Assembly (NCBI GenBank): GCA_016200545.1
Contig: JACQEO010000024.1
Location: 32,131 to 96,130 of the forward strand
Length of the DNA: 64,000 bases
Direction of reading: 5' to 3'
Origin: Deltaproteobacteria bacterium
GTDB lineage: Bacteria; Desulfobacterota; Binatia; UTPRO1
Positions within the stretch are counted from its first letter, which is position 1. The number at the start of each line of letters is the position of its first letter. A model generated the notes under the pieces. That model was not told the origin of the DNA. It saw only the letters and a list, made by a program, of their open reading frames with translations, and did not search any database. Both the position numbers and the translations under genes were made by a program. Below are positions 54,253 to 63,880 of this stretch, in pieces.

Positions 54253-55159
54253 CGGCGACGGTGCCGCGACACCGCGGCGGCTCAATCCGGCGTGGGCGTT
54301 CGTCGCACCGGCGCTGGCGTTGATCGCCGTCTTCTTCGTCGTGCCGGTACTCGCGTCGGTGCTGCTGAGCCTCACCGATTTCGACATCTACGCGGTCGCG
54401 AGTCGCGCCAACCTGCGCGTCGTCGGTCTCGAGAACTATCGCCGCCTCGTCGGCGACCCGCTCTTCTGGGTGGCGTTGCGCAACACCTGCGTCTTCGTCG
54501 TCGTCGCCGGGCCGCTCTCGATCGGGCTCTCGCTGTTCGCCGCGGTGCTTTTGAGCGCGCGTGCGGTGCGGCTGAAGGCGGTCTTCCGAACGATCTTCTT
54601 CCTCCCGGTGGTGACGACCCTGGTGGCGATCGCGGTGGTCTGGCGCTACATCTACCATCCGCGCTTCGGGCTCCTGAACCATGCGCTCGGGGCGCTCGGC
54701 GTCGCCCCGATCGACTGGCTCGGCGATCCGCGCTTCGCGATGCCGGCGATCATCCTCATGGCGGTGTGGAAGAACTTCGGCTTCAACATGGTGATCTTCA
54801 TCGCCGGCCTGCAGAGCATCCCCGAGCGCGTCTACGAAGCGGCGAGCGTCGACGGCGCCGGCGCCGCGGCGCAGTTCCGCTGGGTGACCTTGCCGCTGCT
54901 CGCGCCGACCTTCGTCTTCGTCCTCGTGATCACGATGATCGGCTACTTCCAGCTCTTCGCCGAGCCCTACGTGATGACGCAAGGCGGACCGGCGCACGCG
55001 ACGCTCAGCATCGTCCTCCTCATGTACCTGCAGGGCTTCCGCTGGTGGACAATGGGTTACGCGGCGGCGCTGGCGTTCGTCCTCTTCGCGATCATCCTGG
55101 TGCTGACCTTGGTCACGTTGCGGCTGCGGGCGCGTGGCGGCGGCGAGGTGGCGACGTGA
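54242..55159 (+). CDS. Sugar ABC transporter permease, MalF-like
   Basis: The product is 305 residues with six membrane spans. The EAA loop is YEAASVDGAGAAAQFRWVTLPLLAPT. It pairs with the next permease to form the channel. There is no ATP-binding subunit in this operon, so a shared MsmK/UgpC-like ATPase elsewhere is needed. Confidence 0.93.
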   Translation: MRTDGDGAATPRRLNPAWAFVAPALALIAVFFVVPVLASVLLSLTDFDIYAVASRANLRVVGLENYRRLVGDPLFWVALRNTCVFVVVAGPLSIGLSLFAAVLLSARAVRLKAVFRTIFFLPVVTTLVAIAVVWRYIYHPRFGLLNHALGALGVAPIDWLGDPRFAMPAIILMAVWKNFGFNMVIFIAGLQSIPERVYEAASVDGAGAAAQFRWVTLPLLAPTFVFVLVITMIGYFQLFAEPYVMTQGGPAHATLSIVLLMYLQGFRWWTMGYAAALAFVLFAIILVLTLVTLRLRARGGGEVAT

Positions 55160-56004
55160 GCGGCGGCGTCGAGGGCAGCAGCGGTGCGACGAGGCGGGTG
55201 GTGACGCCGCTGCTCTACGCGGCGCTGCTCGTCCTCGCGGCGCTGACCTTGCTGCCGCTGGTGTGGATGGTCTCGGCGTCGCTCATGCCGGCGGGCGAGG
55301 CGACTGGATCGCCGCGGCTCATGCCGCGCACCGTCACGCTCGCGCACTACCGGACGCTCTTCACGCGTTTGAACGTGGCGCGCGCCTTCGCCAATAGCGC
55401 GCTCCTCGCGGGCGCGGTCACGGCGATCTCGCTGCTCGTCAACTCGCTCGCCGGCTACGCGTTCGCCAAGCTGCGCTTCGCGGGACGCGACCGGCTCTTC
55501 CGAGTGCTGCTCGCGGGGCTCGTCATCCCGGCGCAGGTGGCGATGCTGCCGCTCTTCCTCATGATGCGCGAGCTCGGCCTGATCGACACCTACTGGGGCG
55601 TCATCGTGCCCGGCATGACGAGCATCTTCGGCATCTTTCTCGTGCGGCAATACGCGTTCGCGATCCCGCAGAGCCTCCTCGACGCGGCGCGTATCGACGG
55701 TGCCAGCGAGCTCCGCATCTTCCGGTCGATCGTCGTCCCCTTCTGCACGCCCGTCCTGGTGACGCTCGCGATCTTCACCTTCATGGGGACGTGGAACGAT
55801 TTTCTGTGGCCGCTCATCGTGTTGACCGGCGAGGACCGCCAGACTCTGCCGGTCGCGCTCGCGAATCTCGCCGGCGAGCACGTGCAGGACGTCGAATTGA
55901 TGATGGCCGGCGCCGTCCTGACCGTGCTACCCGTAATCGTCATGTTCCTGGCGTTGCAGCGCTACTACATCGAGGGGATCGTGAGCGGGAGCGTCAAGGA
56001 ATGA
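55156..56004 (+). CDS. Sugar ABC transporter permease, MalG-like
   Basis: The product is 282 residues from a GTG at 55156, overlapping the first permease by four bases. It has six spans and the EAA loop LLDAARIDGASELRIFRSIVVPFCTPV. It ends with YYIEGIVSGSVKE, the typical MalG-type terminus. Confidence 0.93.
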   Translation: MSGGVEGSSGATRRVVTPLLYAALLVLAALTLLPLVWMVSASLMPAGEATGSPRLMPRTVTLAHYRTLFTRLNVARAFANSALLAGAVTAISLLVNSLAGYAFAKLRFAGRDRLFRVLLAGLVIPAQVAMLPLFLMMRELGLIDTYWGVIVPGMTSIFGIFLVRQYAFAIPQSLLDAARIDGASELRIFRSIVVPFCTPVLVTLAIFTFMGTWNDFLWPLIVLTGEDRQTLPVALANLAGEHVQDVELMMAGAVLTVLPVIVMFLALQRYYIEGIVSGSVKE

Positions 56005-56026
56005 CCCCGGCGCACGCACGCGCGGG

Positions 56027-59000
56027 ATGAGCCGCGCGACCCGCCGTCTCCTTCTCGTGGCCCTCGTGGTCTGCGTTCCCGGGCCCGCGTTCGCCGATCA
56101 GATCCTCGACCAGTTCGACGATCTGAGCGGCTGGAGCGCCGACGCGTCGTCGGGCGTGAGCGTCGCGCTCGCGTCGGACGCCGGCCATAGCGGCAGCGCG
56201 CTGCGCATCGACTTCGATTTTCACGGCGGCGGCGGCTACGTGATCGTCCACAAGCCGCTGCCGCTGCCGCTGCCGCTGCCCGACAACTACGCCTTCAAGT
56301 TCGATCTGCGCGGCAACGCGCCGCCGAACACGCTCGAGTTCAAGCTCCTCGATCCGAGCGGCGACAACGTCTGGTGGAGCAGGCGGCGCGACTTCGTCTT
56401 TCCCGACGACTGGCAGCAGGTCGTCGTCAAGCGCACGCGCCTGCGTTTCGCGTGGGGTCCCGCCGGCGGCGGGTGGCCGCGCGAGATCAGCGCCATCGAG
56501 ATCGCCATCACCGCGGGCAGCGGCGGCGCGGGCTCGGTGTGGATCGACGACCTGCGCCTGGAGGAGCGCGAGCCGCTCGACCACGCGGGCTGGCGCCCGC
56601 GCGTCACCGCCGCGAGCACCGCCGCCGGTCACGACGCCGGACTCGCCGCCGACGACGACCAGGACACCAGCTGGCGCAGCGACGGCGACGGCCCGCAGTG
56701 GGTGATCCTCGATCTCCTCAAGCACCGCGAGCTCGGTGGCCTGGTGATCGACTGGGATCCCGACGCGTACGCCACCAGCTACCGCGTCGAAGTCTCCGAC
56801 GACGCGCAGACGTGGATCGCCGCCTACTCCAACACGACGGGCGCCGGACGGCGCGACTACGTCTACATGCCCGACGCCGAGTGGCGGTACGTCCGTCTCG
56901 CCCTCGACGCGAGCAACGGCACCACCGGCTACGGCATCCGTGAGATCACCCTGAAGCCGACCGCCTTCTCCGAGTCGATGAACGACTTCTTCTCGGCGAT
57001 CGCCGCCGACGCGCCGGCCGGCGCTTTCCCTAAGTATCTCTACGGCAGGCAGACCTACTGGACGGTGGTCGGCGCGCGCGACGACATCGCCGAAGCGCTC
57101 GTCAACGAGGAAGGCGCGATCGAGGTCGACACCCGCGCCTTCTCGATCGAGCCGTTTCTCTACGCGAACGGCGCGCTCGTCACCTGGGGCGACGCCCACG
57201 TCTCGCAGGAGCTCGCCCAGGATACGCTGCCGATCCCGACGGTCGTCTGGCGCCGCGACGGCCTGACGTTGCGGACGACGACGTGGGCCGCGGGCACGCT
57301 CGGCGACGCGACGCTCTACGTCCGCTACCGCGTCGAGAACGGCACGGAGACGCCCCAGGACGTCCACCTCTTCGTCACCGTGCGTCCCTTCCAGGTGCTG
57401 CCGCCGTGGCAATCGCTGAACATCCTCGGTGGCGTGGCGCCGATCCACGTCCTCGACTTCGACGGCCGCGCGGTGCACGTCGACGGCGGCCGCGCGCTGG
57501 TGTCGCTGACCCCGCCGGCGGGATTCGGCGCCACGAGCTTCGCGCAGAGCTTGACGGCGAACTTCCTGCGCCGCGGCGTCGTGCCGCCCGAGAGCCACGT
57601 GAGCGACAGCTTCGGCTACGCGTCGGGCGCCCTCGACTACCCGCTCACGATTCCCGCGGGCGGCGGCGTCGAGGTGCACGTGGCGGTGCCGCTGCACGAC
57701 GGCACCGGGGTGATCGCCCCTCCGGCACTCGACCCGACCGCCTTCGAGGCCATTCACGATCGCACCGTCACGCAATGGGCGGAGCGGCTCGGGCGTGTCG
57801 AGTTCCAGGTGCCGCCGACCGACGCGAAGTTCGTCGATGTCGTGAAGACTACGATCGCCTACATGCTGATCAACCGCGACCGCCGCGCGTTGCAACCCGG
57901 GTCGCGTACCTACGCGCGCTCGTGGATCCGTGACGGCGCCCTCACGTCGACGGCGCTCCTCGAGACCGGCTCGACCGAGGAGGCGCGCGAGTTCCTCGAG
58001 TGGTTCTCACAGTATCAGCTCCCCGGCGGGCGCATCCCATGCTGCATCGACCAGCGCGGCGCCGACCTGGTCGCCGAGTACGACAGCGACGGCGAGTTCA
58101 TCTACACGGTCGCCGAATACTACCGCTACACGCACGACGTCGGCTTCGTAGAGGAAATGTGGCCGGCGGTCACACACGCGCTCGATTCGATCAGCGCGCT
58201 GCGCGCGCAGCGTACCACCGAGGCCTACACCCGCCCGGACAAGGATGTCTTTTATGGTCTCTTGCCGGAGTCGATCAGCCACGAGGGCTACTCGTCGCAT
58301 CCGGTGCACTCGTACTGGGACGACTTCTTCGCGCTCCGCGGCCTGAAGGACGGCGCGATGCTGGCGGCGATCGTCGGCGACGAGGAGCGCGCGACCAGCA
58401 CCGCGGAGCTGCGCGACGAGTTCCGCACCGACCTCTACGCCTCGATCACGAAGACGATCGCGCACCACCGCATCGACTACATCCCCGGCTCGGCCGAGCT
58501 CGGCGACCTGGACCCGACCTCGACCGCGATCGCGATCACCGCCTGCGGCGAGCTCGAGAACCTCCCCGAGCCCGCCCTGACGCGCACGTTCGACCGCTAC
58601 TACGAGCACATGCAGCAGTACATCTACGGCACTGGCATCAACGATTCCTACTCGCCGTACGAGCTGCGCAACGTCGAGGTCTTCGTCCGCCTCGGCCAGC
58701 GCGATCGCGCCACCGACGTCCTCGCCGCGATGGTCGCCGACCAGCGTCCGTTGGAGTGGAACGAGTGGCAAGAGGTCGTATGGCGTGACCCTTCCCTCCC
58801 GCGCTTCATCGGTGACATGCCGCATACCTGGGTGGGCGCCGGATACATCCACTCGCTGCGCAGCATGTTCGCCTACGAGCGCGAGGACGACCGCAGCCTC
58901 GTCCTCGCCGCCGGCCTGCCGTGGGAATGGGTGGCGAGCGACACCGGCGCCGGCGTGAAACGCCTGCCGACGCACTACGGCGTCATCAGCTACACGATCC

Positions 59001-59194
59001 ACGCCGAGACGCCGACCACGACGCGCATGCGGCTCGCGGGTGATCTCGCGGTTCCGCCGACGACGATCATTCTGCAGCCGCCGCTGCCGGGGCCGCTCAA
59101 GTCGGTGACGGTGAACGGCAAGCCGATCACGTCCTTCGACGCCGAGCGCGCCACCATCAACGCGTTCCCCGCGGACGTCGTCCTCGAGTACTGA
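56027..59194 (+). CDS. Secreted modular glycosidase-like protein
   Basis: The product is 1055 residues with a signal peptide (MSRATRRLLLVALVVCVPGPAFA). Residues 25-185 form a CBM-like beta sandwich ending WIDDLRLEERE; residues 190-315 resemble a discoidin (F5/8 type C) domain with QWVILDLLKHRELGGLVI and RYVRLALDASNG. From 320 on comes a large catalytic-type region with an alpha/alpha barrel pattern: RSWIRDGALTSTALLETG, YDSDGEFIYTVAEYYRYTHD, LDPTSTAIAITACG and IGDMPHTWVGAGYIHSLRS. It may cleave a glucan outside the cytoplasm. The exact glycoside hydrolase family is not recognised. Confidence 0.75.
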   Translation: MSRATRRLLLVALVVCVPGPAFADQILDQFDDLSGWSADASSGVSVALASDAGHSGSALRIDFDFHGGGGYVIVHKPLPLPLPLPDNYAFKFDLRGNAPPNTLEFKLLDPSGDNVWWSRRRDFVFPDDWQQVVVKRTRLRFAWGPAGGGWPREISAIEIAITAGSGGAGSVWIDDLRLEEREPLDHAGWRPRVTAASTAAGHDAGLAADDDQDTSWRSDGDGPQWVILDLLKHRELGGLVIDWDPDAYATSYRVEVSDDAQTWIAAYSNTTGAGRRDYVYMPDAEWRYVRLALDASNGTTGYGIREITLKPTAFSESMNDFFSAIAADAPAGAFPKYLYGRQTYWTVVGARDDIAEALVNEEGAIEVDTRAFSIEPFLYANGALVTWGDAHVSQELAQDTLPIPTVVWRRDGLTLRTTTWAAGTLGDATLYVRYRVENGTETPQDVHLFVTVRPFQVLPPWQSLNILGGVAPIHVLDFDGRAVHVDGGRALVSLTPPAGFGATSFAQSLTANFLRRGVVPPESHVSDSFGYASGALDYPLTIPAGGGVEVHVAVPLHDGTGVIAPPALDPTAFEAIHDRTVTQWAERLGRVEFQVPPTDAKFVDVVKTTIAYMLINRDRRALQPGSRTYARSWIRDGALTSTALLETGSTEEAREFLEWFSQYQLPGGRIPCCIDQRGADLVAEYDSDGEFIYTVAEYYRYTHDVGFVEEMWPAVTHALDSISALRAQRTTEAYTRPDKDVFYGLLPESISHEGYSSHPVHSYWDDFFALRGLKDGAMLAAIVGDEERATSTAELRDEFRTDLYASITKTIAHHRIDYIPGSAELGDLDPTSTAIAITACGELENLPEPALTRTFDRYYEHMQQYIYGTGINDSYSPYELRNVEVFVRLGQRDRATDVLAAMVADQRPLEWNEWQEVVWRDPSLPRFIGDMPHTWVGAGYIHSLRSMFAYEREDDRSLVLAAGLPWEWVASDTGAGVKRLPTHYGVISYTIHAETPTTTRMRLAGDLAVPPTTIILQPPLPGPLKSVTVNGKPITSFDAERATINAFPADVVLEY
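56255..56278 (+). repeat. Short tandem repeat, four copies of CCGCTG
   Basis: Four perfect copies of CCGCTG encode a Pro-Leu run in the secreted glycosidase-like protein. The copy number may vary by slippage, in steps of two residues. Confidence 0.7.
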
Positions 59195-59198
59195 TCGC

Positions 59199-62100
59199 GT
59201 GGCCGATCTCGCACATCTTCAGAATTCGACGCCGCACACTCGCCTGCTCGGCAGCGATCGCTACCACGTTCTCCTGAGCGGCGCCGGCACCGGCGTCTCC
59301 AGCCACGACAGCGTCGCGCTCACGCCGTGGAGCGCCGATCGCACCGAGGACGGCGACGGCTTCTTCATCTATCTCCGCGATCTCGACGACGGGCGCCTCT
59401 GGTCCTCGGGTCACGAGCCGGTGCACGCCCGTGCCGACGCCTACGGCGCGCGCTACGAGCCCGGGGTCGTGCGCTTCGAGCGCCTCGACGCCGAAGTCGC
59501 AACCCGCCTCGACGTGTGCGTCGCCCCCGATGCCGACCTCGAGGTGCGCCGGCTCACGCTCGAGAATCGCGCCGCCCGCCCGCGACGGATCGAGGTCACG
59601 ACCTACGCCGAGGTCGCGCTGATCGAACCCGCCGCCTACGCCGCTCATCCCGCGTTCGCCAAGCTCTTCGTGCAGACGGAGTACGACGCGGCGCACGCGG
59701 CGTTGCTCGCGCACCGCCGGCCGCGGAGCGCGGGCGAGCATCATCTGTGGCTGCTGCACGCTTGCGCCGGTCCGGGCGCGCCGCTGCAGTACGAGACCGA
59801 TCGCGTGCGCTTCGTCGGCCGCGGCCGCACGCTTGCCGCCCCGGTCGCGCTCACCGGCGCGGGGCCGCTCTCCGGCACCGTCGGCAGCGTCCTCGATCCG
59901 ATCGTGAGCCTACGACGCGTCGTACACCTCGCGCCCGGCGAGACGGCGGCGCTCACGATCCTCCTCGGCGTCGCGCCGACGCGCACGGCGGCGCTGGCGA
60001 TGGCGCGCCGCCACGCGCCCATCGCGGCGGGATCGACCTCTGCCGCGGGCGCGACCGCCGGCGTCTTCGCAGCCGCGACCGAACGCGAGCGCACGGTCCT
60101 GCGCGCGCTCGGAATCACCGCGGACCAAGCGGAGCGATTGCAGACGCTCGCGGGCGCGATGCTCTACGGTGATCCACGCCTGCGCGCGCCGGCCGACGTC
60201 CTGCGGCGGGCGCACGGCAGCCCCGCGCTTCTCGGCACGTACGGACTGCGTTCGGACGCCCTTCTCGCGGTCGCGCACGTGCGGCGGACGGAAGACCGCG
60301 CGCTCGTAGCCGAGGTGCTGGCGGCGCGCGCGTACTGGGAGACGAAAGGCCTGCGCGTCGACCTCCTCGTGCTCTGCGAAGGGACGGCGCTCTGCGGCGA
60401 GGTGAATGCATTGGTCGGTGCGCCTGCGGACGCACCGGGCCGCGTCCTGGTGCGCGAGCTCGGCGACGTCCCCGCCGCGGACCGCGACGTCATCGTCGCA
60501 TGCGCGCACCTCGTCGTCGCAGAAGCGCTCCCCGACATCGGTGCCGAAGCGCGTCGCACGCAGACCGCGCTCGACGCGGCACCGACGCCGTCCTCGTCGT
60601 CGACCCAGTCCTCCTCCTCGACGCTCCCGCCGGCGTCGACTGCGTGTGATGTCGCGCGCACGGCACCGCGAGCCGACACCGGCGCGATCAACGGCTACGG
60701 CGCGTTCTCCGCGGACGGCAGCGAGTACGTGATCACGCTCGACGACGACGCGACGGGCCGCGTCCGCCGGCCGCCGATGCCGTGGGTGAACGTGATCGCG
60801 AACGCGGTCTTTGGATTTCTCGTGAGCGAGAGCGGCGCCGCCTGCACGTGGAGCCGGAACAGCCGCGAGAATCGTCTGACGCCCTGGTACAACGACACCG
60901 TTCGCGATCCGCACGGAGAGGCGCTCTACGTGCGTGACGACGACACCGGCGCCTTCTGGTCGCCCCTACCCGGCCCGGTGACGCCGGGTGCCGCATGCGA
61001 CGCGCCGACCGAGTCGACGTTCGAGGCGCGTCACGGACTCGGCTACAGCCTCTGGCAGCATCGCAGCCGCGACCTCGAACACGAGGTCTGGACGTTCGTG
61101 CCGCAGCAGCGTCCGGATCCGGTGAAGATCACGCGCATACGGCTGACCAACGCGAGCGACCGTCCGCGGCGGCTTTCGATCTTCGCCTATCATCGCCTGG
61201 TCTTGGGGGGCGTGCCGGGCACGAGCGGGCGATTCGTCGTCACCGACCTCGATGCGGTGTCGCAGGCGCTCTTCGCCCGCAACCGCATGAACGACGAGTT
61301 TGCGGACGGCGTCGTCTTCGTCGCCGGCGTGGCGCCCGCGGGCGCGACCGCAATGCGGTTCACCGCCGACCGCACGGCGTTTCTCGGCCGGCACGGCTCG
61401 CCCGCCTCCCCGGCCGCGATCGCGTGTGGCGGCGCGCTCGACGGCACGACTGGCGCCGCGCTCGATCCCTGCGCGGCGGTGCAGATGACCGTCGAGATCC
61501 CCGCGCGCGCAACGGTCGAATGCGCGGCGCTCCTCGGCGAGGCCGGCGACGCGGCACAGGCGCGGACGCTCGTCGCACGCTACCGCGAGCCCGGCGCGGT
61601 CGAGCGCGCGCTCGCGGAGGCACGCGCCTTCTGGGACGATCTGCGCGCGGGCATCCAGATCGCGACGCCGGCGCCGGCGCTCGACCGCATGGTGAACGGC
61701 TGGCTGCCGTATCAAGTCCTGAGCTGCCGTCTCTGGGGCCGCTCGGCGTTCTACCAATCCGGAGGCGCGTTCGGCTTCCGCGATCAACTGCAAGATTCCG
61801 CCGCCTTCACGACGACCCGTCCGGCGCTGACGCGCGCACAGATCCTGCTCCACGCCGCGCACCAGTTCGTCGAGGGCGACGTCCTCCACTGGTGGCACCC
61901 GCCGCTCGGTCGCGGCATCCGTACGCGCTTCTCCGACGATCTCGTGTGGCTGCCGTACGTGACCGCGCACTACGTGCGCACGACCGGCGACGTCGGCGTC
62001 CTCGACGAGCACGTCGGCTTCGTGACGGCGCGTCCGCTGCTGCCCGGCGAGGACGAGGCGTACCTCGTGCCGACTCGCGCCGACGAGGTCGCCGACGTCT

Positions 62101-63170
62101 ACGCCCACTGCTGCCGCGCGCTCGACCGCTCGCTCACCAGCGGCGCCCACGGCCTGCCGCTCATGGGCACGGGCGACTGGAACGACGGCATGAACCGCGT
62201 CGGCCGCGAAGGACGCGGCGAGAGCGTCTGGCTCGCGTTCTTCCTCTACCGCGTCATCGATGGATTCGTGCCGCTCTGCGACCGCCGCGGCGACGGCGCG
62301 CGCGCCGCGCGCTACCGGGCGTACCAGACGCGGCTACGCGCCGCGCTCGAGACGGCGGCCTGGGACGGCGCCTGGTATCGCCGCGCCTACTACGACGACG
62401 GCACGCCACTCGGCAGCGCCGCGAACGACGAGTGCCGCATCGACGCTCTGGCGCAGGCGTGGGCGGTGCTCTCGAACGCCGTACCGCGGGCGCGCGCCGC
62501 GCAGGCGATGGACGCCGTCCTGCATCTGTTGGTGGACGAGGAGCACGGCCTCATCCGTCTCCTCACCCCACCCTTCGACCACGACCCGCACGATCCCGGC
62601 TACATCAAAGGCTACGTCCCCGGCATCCGTGAGAACGGTGGCCAGTACACCCACGCCGCCCTCTGGGTCGTCGAGGCGCTCGCCGAGCTCGGTCGTCGCG
62701 ACCGTGCCGCCGCGCTGCTCACGATGCTGAGCCCCGTGAGCCACGGCGCGACGCCGGCGCAGGTCGCGACGTACCAGGTGGAGCCCTACATCGTCGCCGC
62801 CGACGTTTACGGCACCGCACCCCACATCGGCCGGGGCGGCTGGACCTGGTACACCGGCTCGGCGTCGTGGATGTACCGCATCGCGGTCGAGTCGCTGCTC
62901 GGGGTGCGACTCGAGGGCGGCGACACTCTCATCGTCGCGCCGCGCATCCCCGACGCGTGGCCGGGCTTCACCGTGCGCTTGCGGCTCCCCGACGGCCGCG
63001 GCGACTACGAGATCGTCGTCACCAACCCGACGGGTCTTGCCGCCGTGGTCACCGCGGTCGCGGTGGACGGCGCGCCGGGCGCGATCGTCGCGGGCGCGGC
63101 ACACGTCGTCGTCGACGGCGCAGCGCACCGGGTCGACGTCGTCCTCGGCGCGGCGGATCCGTCAGCCTGA
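59199..63170 (+). CDS. GH94 phosphorylase, C-terminal half of NdvB-type glucan synthase
   Basis: The product is 1323 residues from a GTG four bases after the preceding stop. It contains two GH94 beta-sandwich/linker units and a helical barrel. Markers: HTRLLGSDRYHVLLSGAGTG at the N-terminus, WVNVIANAVFGFLVSESGAA and NSRENRLTPWYNDTV in the middle, then FGFRDQLQDSAAF, MGTGDWNDGMNRVG (D of DWNDGMN is the catalytic acid) and PYIVAADVYG. This is the phosphorylase half of cyclic beta-1,2-glucan synthase; the N-terminal GT84 membrane synthase is missing. A Ser-rich linker (about residues 465-490) divides it. It probably phosphorolyses beta-1,2-glucan oligomers in the cytoplasm. Confidence 0.85.
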   Translation: MADLAHLQNSTPHTRLLGSDRYHVLLSGAGTGVSSHDSVALTPWSADRTEDGDGFFIYLRDLDDGRLWSSGHEPVHARADAYGARYEPGVVRFERLDAEVATRLDVCVAPDADLEVRRLTLENRAARPRRIEVTTYAEVALIEPAAYAAHPAFAKLFVQTEYDAAHAALLAHRRPRSAGEHHLWLLHACAGPGAPLQYETDRVRFVGRGRTLAAPVALTGAGPLSGTVGSVLDPIVSLRRVVHLAPGETAALTILLGVAPTRTAALAMARRHAPIAAGSTSAAGATAGVFAAATERERTVLRALGITADQAERLQTLAGAMLYGDPRLRAPADVLRRAHGSPALLGTYGLRSDALLAVAHVRRTEDRALVAEVLAARAYWETKGLRVDLLVLCEGTALCGEVNALVGAPADAPGRVLVRELGDVPAADRDVIVACAHLVVAEALPDIGAEARRTQTALDAAPTPSSSSTQSSSSTLPPASTACDVARTAPRADTGAINGYGAFSADGSEYVITLDDDATGRVRRPPMPWVNVIANAVFGFLVSESGAACTWSRNSRENRLTPWYNDTVRDPHGEALYVRDDDTGAFWSPLPGPVTPGAACDAPTESTFEARHGLGYSLWQHRSRDLEHEVWTFVPQQRPDPVKITRIRLTNASDRPRRLSIFAYHRLVLGGVPGTSGRFVVTDLDAVSQALFARNRMNDEFADGVVFVAGVAPAGATAMRFTADRTAFLGRHGSPASPAAIACGGALDGTTGAALDPCAAVQMTVEIPARATVECAALLGEAGDAAQARTLVARYREPGAVERALAEARAFWDDLRAGIQIATPAPALDRMVNGWLPYQVLSCRLWGRSAFYQSGGAFGFRDQLQDSAAFTTTRPALTRAQILLHAAHQFVEGDVLHWWHPPLGRGIRTRFSDDLVWLPYVTAHYVRTTGDVGVLDEHVGFVTARPLLPGEDEAYLVPTRADEVADVYAHCCRALDRSLTSGAHGLPLMGTGDWNDGMNRVGREGRGESVWLAFFLYRVIDGFVPLCDRRGDGARAARYRAYQTRLRAALETAAWDGAWYRRAYYDDGTPLGSAANDECRIDALAQAWAVLSNAVPRARAAQAMDAVLHLLVDEEHGLIRLLTPPFDHDPHDPGYIKGYVPGIRENGGQYTHAALWVVEALAELGRRDRAAALLTMLSPVSHGATPAQVATYQVEPYIVAADVYGTAPHIGRGGWTWYTGSASWMYRIAVESLLGVRLEGGDTLIVAPRIPDAWPGFTVRLRLPDGRGDYEIVVTNPTGLAAVVTAVAVDGAPGAIVAGAAHVVVDGAAHRVDVVLGAADPSA

Positions 63171-63342
63171 GGCCGGCCGCGGCGCGACCCGAAGGCCTCA
63201 AATCCCCCCGTCGTTCGGGAGAAGAAGCGCGAGTACAGGGGAGCGACGCAACGTCCAAGAAGGCACGGTCTGTCCACTATCACTAGGCCGTTTGTAGCGC
63301 CTATATCCTAGAGCCTGTGGGACTCCTGGGGCAAGCCCAGCG
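63171..63342. other. Short intergenic region, nothing recognised
   Basis: This gap lies after the GH94 gene. It contains TATATCCTA and a few short direct repeats but no supported gene or hairpin. Confidence 0.3.
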
Positions 63343-63534
63343 GTGGTGATCCAGATAGCCGCCGCCCTCGATCGGGGCAGGGTCGGCCGCCCACTTACGG
63401 CCGACGAGGTGCAAGAAATCCGGCGACTTTGGGCCGACGGTCTCTCGCTCCGCGAGATCGGGCGGCGGCTCGGGATCGCGCCGAATACGGTGCGACGGTA
63501 CTTGCGCGCAGAGAGTGGTCGCCGAGAGCCTTGA
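63343..63534 (+). CDS. Small helix-turn-helix protein
   Basis: The product is 63 residues from a GTG at 63343. LTADEVQEIRRLWADGLSLREIGRRLGIAPNTVRRYLRAES is a helix-turn-helix of the type found at the N-terminus of transposases and in recombinase C-termini. The protein stops after the helix, so it is either a free DNA-binding protein or the truncated start of a mobile-element gene. No clear ribosome-binding site is seen. Confidence 0.5.
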   Translation: MVIQIAAALDRGRVGRPLTADEVQEIRRLWADGLSLREIGRRLGIAPNTVRRYLRAESGRREP

Positions 63535-63880
63535 CGGCCCGCGAGGCTGTCGGTCTCACCCGACGTGACATCGCGCCTCCTCGGTGTTGAATGCCTGAGT
63601 CAGGTCGAGGGACTCTCCTGCCCGCATGCCGCGGGGTCATACGCTTCCCCGGTTACTGCCTCTACGAGCTTGGCCGGCCCTTCCACGCAAACGCAGCTTC
63701 GTTCATCATTGTCGTTCACAACTGTCCGAAGGGTGACCCAGAGCCGTCAGCGAAGGTCTCGTTATCACGGAGCACCCGTGAGCTCGGCGAATTGGTAATC
63801 GCTTTTCGACCATGTAAATTTTCGGTCACGAGCGTTCGCTCGCCGACGCAAGCGCTCGGTTAACCTCGATGTGACAAAAA
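63535..63880. other. Non-coding or decayed region
   Basis: This 346-base stretch is lower in GC than its surroundings and has frames such as one at 63591-63863 that lack family similarity. I see no RNA gene. It looks like decayed or non-coding DNA next to a mobile-element-type gene. Confidence 0.3.
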
